From Terrabacter sp040702505 (GTDB lineage: Bacteria > Actinomycetota > Actinomycetes > Actinomycetales > Dermatophilaceae), in the NCBI RefSeq assembly GCF_040702505.1, contig NZ_JBFBLC010000005.1, positions 186,001 through 250,000 of the forward strand: a stretch of DNA of 64,000 nucleotides, read 5' to 3'. Numbering within the stretch: position 1 is the stretch's first letter; each line of letters begins with the position of its first letter. Position numbers and translations under genes: made by a program. Shown piece by piece: positions 62,858-64,000 of this stretch. The notes below the pieces were generated by a model that had not been told where the DNA came from, searched no databases, and was given only the letters and a program-made list of their open reading frames with translations.

Positions 62858-64000
62858 GCGGTCGGCTCCTTGGAGGACGGGTGAGACGTGCTGGAGGTGT
62901 GGCGGAGCGAGGGGATCTCGCCGTCGGCGTGGCGGCGGCGCAGCTCCCAGAGCTCGAAGGGGGAGATCGGCATCCGGGTGATCGGGAAGCCCTCGGCGTC
63001 CGAGATGGCCGAGGCGATGACGGCCGTGACGGGGATGCAACCGGCCTCGCCGGCGCCCTTGATGCCCAGGGGATTCAGCGGCGAGGGCGTCTCCAGGTGG
63101 TCGGCCTCGATGGTCGGCACCTCGGAGGCGTAGGGCATGAGGAAGTCCATGTACGAGGCGTTGAGCAGCTGGCCGGACTCGTCGTAGGCCATCCGCTCGT
63201 AGAGGGCGCCGCCGACGCCCTGCGCGACCCCGCCGTGGACCTGGCCCTCGACGATCATCGGGTTGATCATCGTGCCGCAGTCGTGGATGACGCAGTAGCG
63301 CAGGATGCGGATCTCGGCCGTGACCGGGTCGGTCTCGACGATCGCCGCGTGCATGCCGTTGGCGAAGGTCGCCTGGGTGGGGGAGTAGAAGCCCTTGCCC
63401 TCGAGGCCCGGCTCCTCACCCTCGGCGACCGGCGGCTTGTCGGGGTCGAAGGTTCCCGCGAACTGCGTTGCGGCCTGGGCCGCCTCGTCGAACGCGTAGC
63501 GCAGCGGGTTGGACAGGACCGAGACCGTGCCGAGGGCCATCGACGTCGCCGGCGCGCCCTTGACGCGCACCGTGCCGTCGACGATCTCCAGGTCCTCCGG
63601 TGAGACCTCCAGCGCGTCGGCGGCGATGCGCAGCGCCTTCTCGCGCACCTTGCGGGCGCCGAGGGCGATGGCGCTGCCGCTCATGACCGCGGCTCGCGAC
63701 GCGAACGTGCCCACGGCATACCCCATCTTGCGGGTGTCGCCGGTCGTGACGTGCACGTCCTCCATGCGGACGCCGAGCTCCTGGGCGACGATCTGCGCGA
63801 AGACGGTCTCGTGGCCCTGGCCCTGGGAGGTCAGGCCGGTCGAGACGTTGACGCGGCCGCTCGTCTCGATCTGGATGTGGCCGCCCTCGTAGGGGCCGAC
63901 GCCGGTTCCCTCGACGTAGCAGCCGATGCCGAGCCCGACCTTGCGGCCCTCGGCCTCGGCCCGGCGGCGGTAGTCCGCGAAGTCGTCCCAGCCGACGAGC
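62854..64000 (-). CDS. Molybdenum hydroxylase large subunit (xanthine dehydrogenase/CO dehydrogenase family), 5' part outside the window
   Basis: About 381 residues of the C-terminal part are visible, from LVGWDDFADYRRRAEAEGRK onward. Family blocks: GIGCYVEGTGVGPYEGGHIQ, TSQGQGHETVFAQIVAQELG, NGMHAAIVETD, VIHDCGTMINPMIVEGQVHGG, and the catalytic Glu in IKGAGEAGCIP. The Cys motif that would separate CO dehydrogenase (VAYRCSFR) is in the part not seen. With CoxG and the nitrilase it forms an oxidation module; the small subunits must lie beyond the window edge. Confidence 0.9.
   Translation of the reverse strand, partial: LVGWDDFADYRRRAEAEGRKVGLGIGCYVEGTGVGPYEGGHIQIETSGRVNVSTGLTSQGQGHETVFAQIVAQELGVRMEDVHVTTGDTRKMGYAVGTFASRAAVMSGSAIALGARKVREKALRIAADALEVSPEDLEIVDGTVRVKGAPATSMALGTVSVLSNPLRYAFDEAAQAATQFAGTFDPDKPPVAEGEEPGLEGKGFYSPTQATFANGMHAAIVETDPVTAEIRILRYCVIHDCGTMINPMIVEGQVHGGVAQGVGGALYERMAYDESGQLLNASYMDFLMPYASEVPTIEADHLETPSPLNPLGIKGAGEAGCIPVTAVIASAISDAEGFPITRMPISPFELWELRRRHADGEIPSLRHTSSTSHPSSKEPTA

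Noticed and set aside
62854..64000. Assignment as aerobic CO dehydrogenase CoxL, because CoxG is adjacent
   Set aside because: The diagnostic Cys-containing active-site motif lies outside the window and CoxG also accompanies other molybdenum hydroxylases.

Overview
The window is very GC-rich (roughly 70% or more), densely coded and full of 4-bp start/stop overlaps. Its gene content (SURF1, DUF3817, a PerM/DUF6350 protein, WS/DGAT acyltransferase, sucCD next to purN-purH, multi-subunit Mrp antiporter) points to a chromosome of a high-GC actinobacterium. An Intrasporangiaceae/Micrococcales member is my best guess, made from family content only. No tRNA, rRNA, transposase, phage gene or CRISPR array was seen. 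Layout: 1-8548 (minus strand) holds an ABC exporter pair, one subunit of which has a badly degenerated nucleotide-binding domain, downstream of a complete mnhAB-C-D-E-F-G Na+/H+ antiporter operon. 8677-15613 holds a lipoprotein, SURF1, DUF3817, guaA, a PAP2 phosphatase and an asparagine synthetase carrying an extra C-terminal domain that resembles F420-0:glutamate ligase. 15779-18096 is a TPC-type (P1B-5-like) metal ATPase whose C-terminal hemerythrin domain is broken by an apparent one-base frameshift. 18259-23390 has a PIG-L deacetylase divergent from a GT4 glycosyltransferase and Nudix gene, two small membrane proteins, and a sigma-factor-like protein tethered to a membrane segment and a large extracytoplasmic domain, also frameshifted. 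23463-33409 has an amidohydrolase, quinone reductase, WS/DGAT, GNAT, the PcrA helicase, an M23 peptidase, a lipase and a free-standing B12-binding protein. 33729-41201 is a central-metabolism block: sucC, sucD, a NodB deacetylase, a PerM-like protein, purN, and purH under a ZTP riboswitch. 41453-45231 holds YCII, a BrkB-DUF1269 fusion and a large membrane protein. The most distinctive region is 45394-64000, mostly on the minus strand. It contains a barbiturase/cyanuric acid hydrolase-family ring-opening amidohydrolase with carbamate kinase, an AccD-AccA-like carboxyltransferase, a BMP-type nucleoside ABC importer (lipoprotein, ATPase, two permeases), an NmrA-like protein, ATP-dependent hydantoinase/oxoprolinase subunits A and B, a nitrilase-family amidase, CoxG and a molybdenum hydroxylase large subunit cut by the window edge. 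Together these read as uptake, oxidation, ring opening and nitrogen salvage for a cyclic ureide or pyrimidine/purine-like heterocycle; the substrate is not determined. Two palindromes between hyuA and a divergent membrane-protein/winged-helix regulator operon are likely operators. Non-coding DNA carries a dispersed intergenic repeat (core CGTCGAGAGGCCAC) at three loci, a 22-bp tandem array after pcrA, hairpin terminators, and many copies of the word GTATGCC/GGCATAC, which seems far commoner than this base composition predicts.
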